From: an uncultured Shewanella sp.
Lineage (GTDB): Bacteria; Pseudomonadota; Gammaproteobacteria; Enterobacterales; Shewanellaceae
Length of the DNA: 64,000 bases
Direction: 5' to 3'
Assembly: GCF_947491715.1 (NCBI RefSeq)
Contig: NZ_CANLKR010000016.1
Location: 1-64,000, forward strand
Shown: one piece after another, positions 63,208 to 64,000 of the stretch
How positions within the stretch are numbered: position 1 is the first letter of the stretch
How the letters are laid out: each line of letters starts with the position of its first letter
Translations under genes and position numbers: made by a program
The notes under the pieces: model-generated
Databases searched by the model: none
What the model saw: the letters and a program-made list of their open reading frames with translations, nothing else
What the model was told of the DNA's origin: nothing

Positions 63208-64000
<793 letters not shown>

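Overview
The window reads as chromosome of an AT-rich marine gammaproteobacterium, most likely Alteromonadales and close to Shewanellaceae. Parashewanella is a plausible guess but an inference. The reasons are the minus-strand tRNA order Gly(GCC)-Cys(GCA)-Leu(UAA), as in enteric glyW-cysT-leuZ; two divergent GAPDH genes; a manganese-type pyrophosphatase; DUF2937 and DUF4144 proteins; a LonB-like protease; and ligA at the right edge. No database search was possible, so family names come from recognised motifs.

Layout. 1-10.1 kb: the start of a giant type I-secreted adhesin (minus) diverges from a very AT-rich six-gene operon: HPt protein, HlyD-type adaptor, degenerate hybrid kinase with an intact receiver, TolC-type channel and two ABC transporters with eroded motifs. 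10.4-13.2 kb: an EptA/MCR-family phosphoethanolamine transferase, a doubtful small ORF and a cupin. 13.4-15.1 kb: a tRNA cluster in which tRNA-Leu(UAA) is amplified in two tandem arrays, partly decayed. 15.4-26.6 kb: housekeeping genes (two GAPDHs, amine oxidase plus acetyltransferase, M49-type peptidase lipoprotein, LonB-like protease, PpaC). 27-28.3 kb: two paralogous small proteins resembling the N-terminal secretion/localisation domain of Salmonella SPI-2 effectors. 28.3-43.7 kb: DUF proteins, a GFA-type zinc protein, an RND efflux pair, regulators and small oxidoreductases, with a 734-bp geneless gap holding two LexA boxes.

44-60 kb is the most unusual part: a contact-dependent-inhibition-like locus on the minus strand. 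The large exoprotein is split into two consecutive genes. The first has a TPS-like N-terminus and beta-helix. The second has beta-helix, a DUF637-type pretoxin region and a nuclease tip, and is followed by a YezG-type immunity gene. Downstream lie orphan toxin/immunity cassettes (AHH nuclease, Ntox21-type RNase), immunity genes preceded only by toxin tails, a truncated cassette leader, a RAYT transposase and an IS30 remnant. The cassettes share an upstream pretoxin region and a CCACCGCC/GGCGGTGG hairpin, giving homologous flanks on both sides. This suggests a silent reservoir for toxin switching. No TpsB/CdiB transporter gene is in the window.

60-64 kb: a DUF5992-like small secreted protein with a coding 9-bp tandem repeat in its signal region, a large secreted protein of unknown function, and the C-terminal half of ligA.
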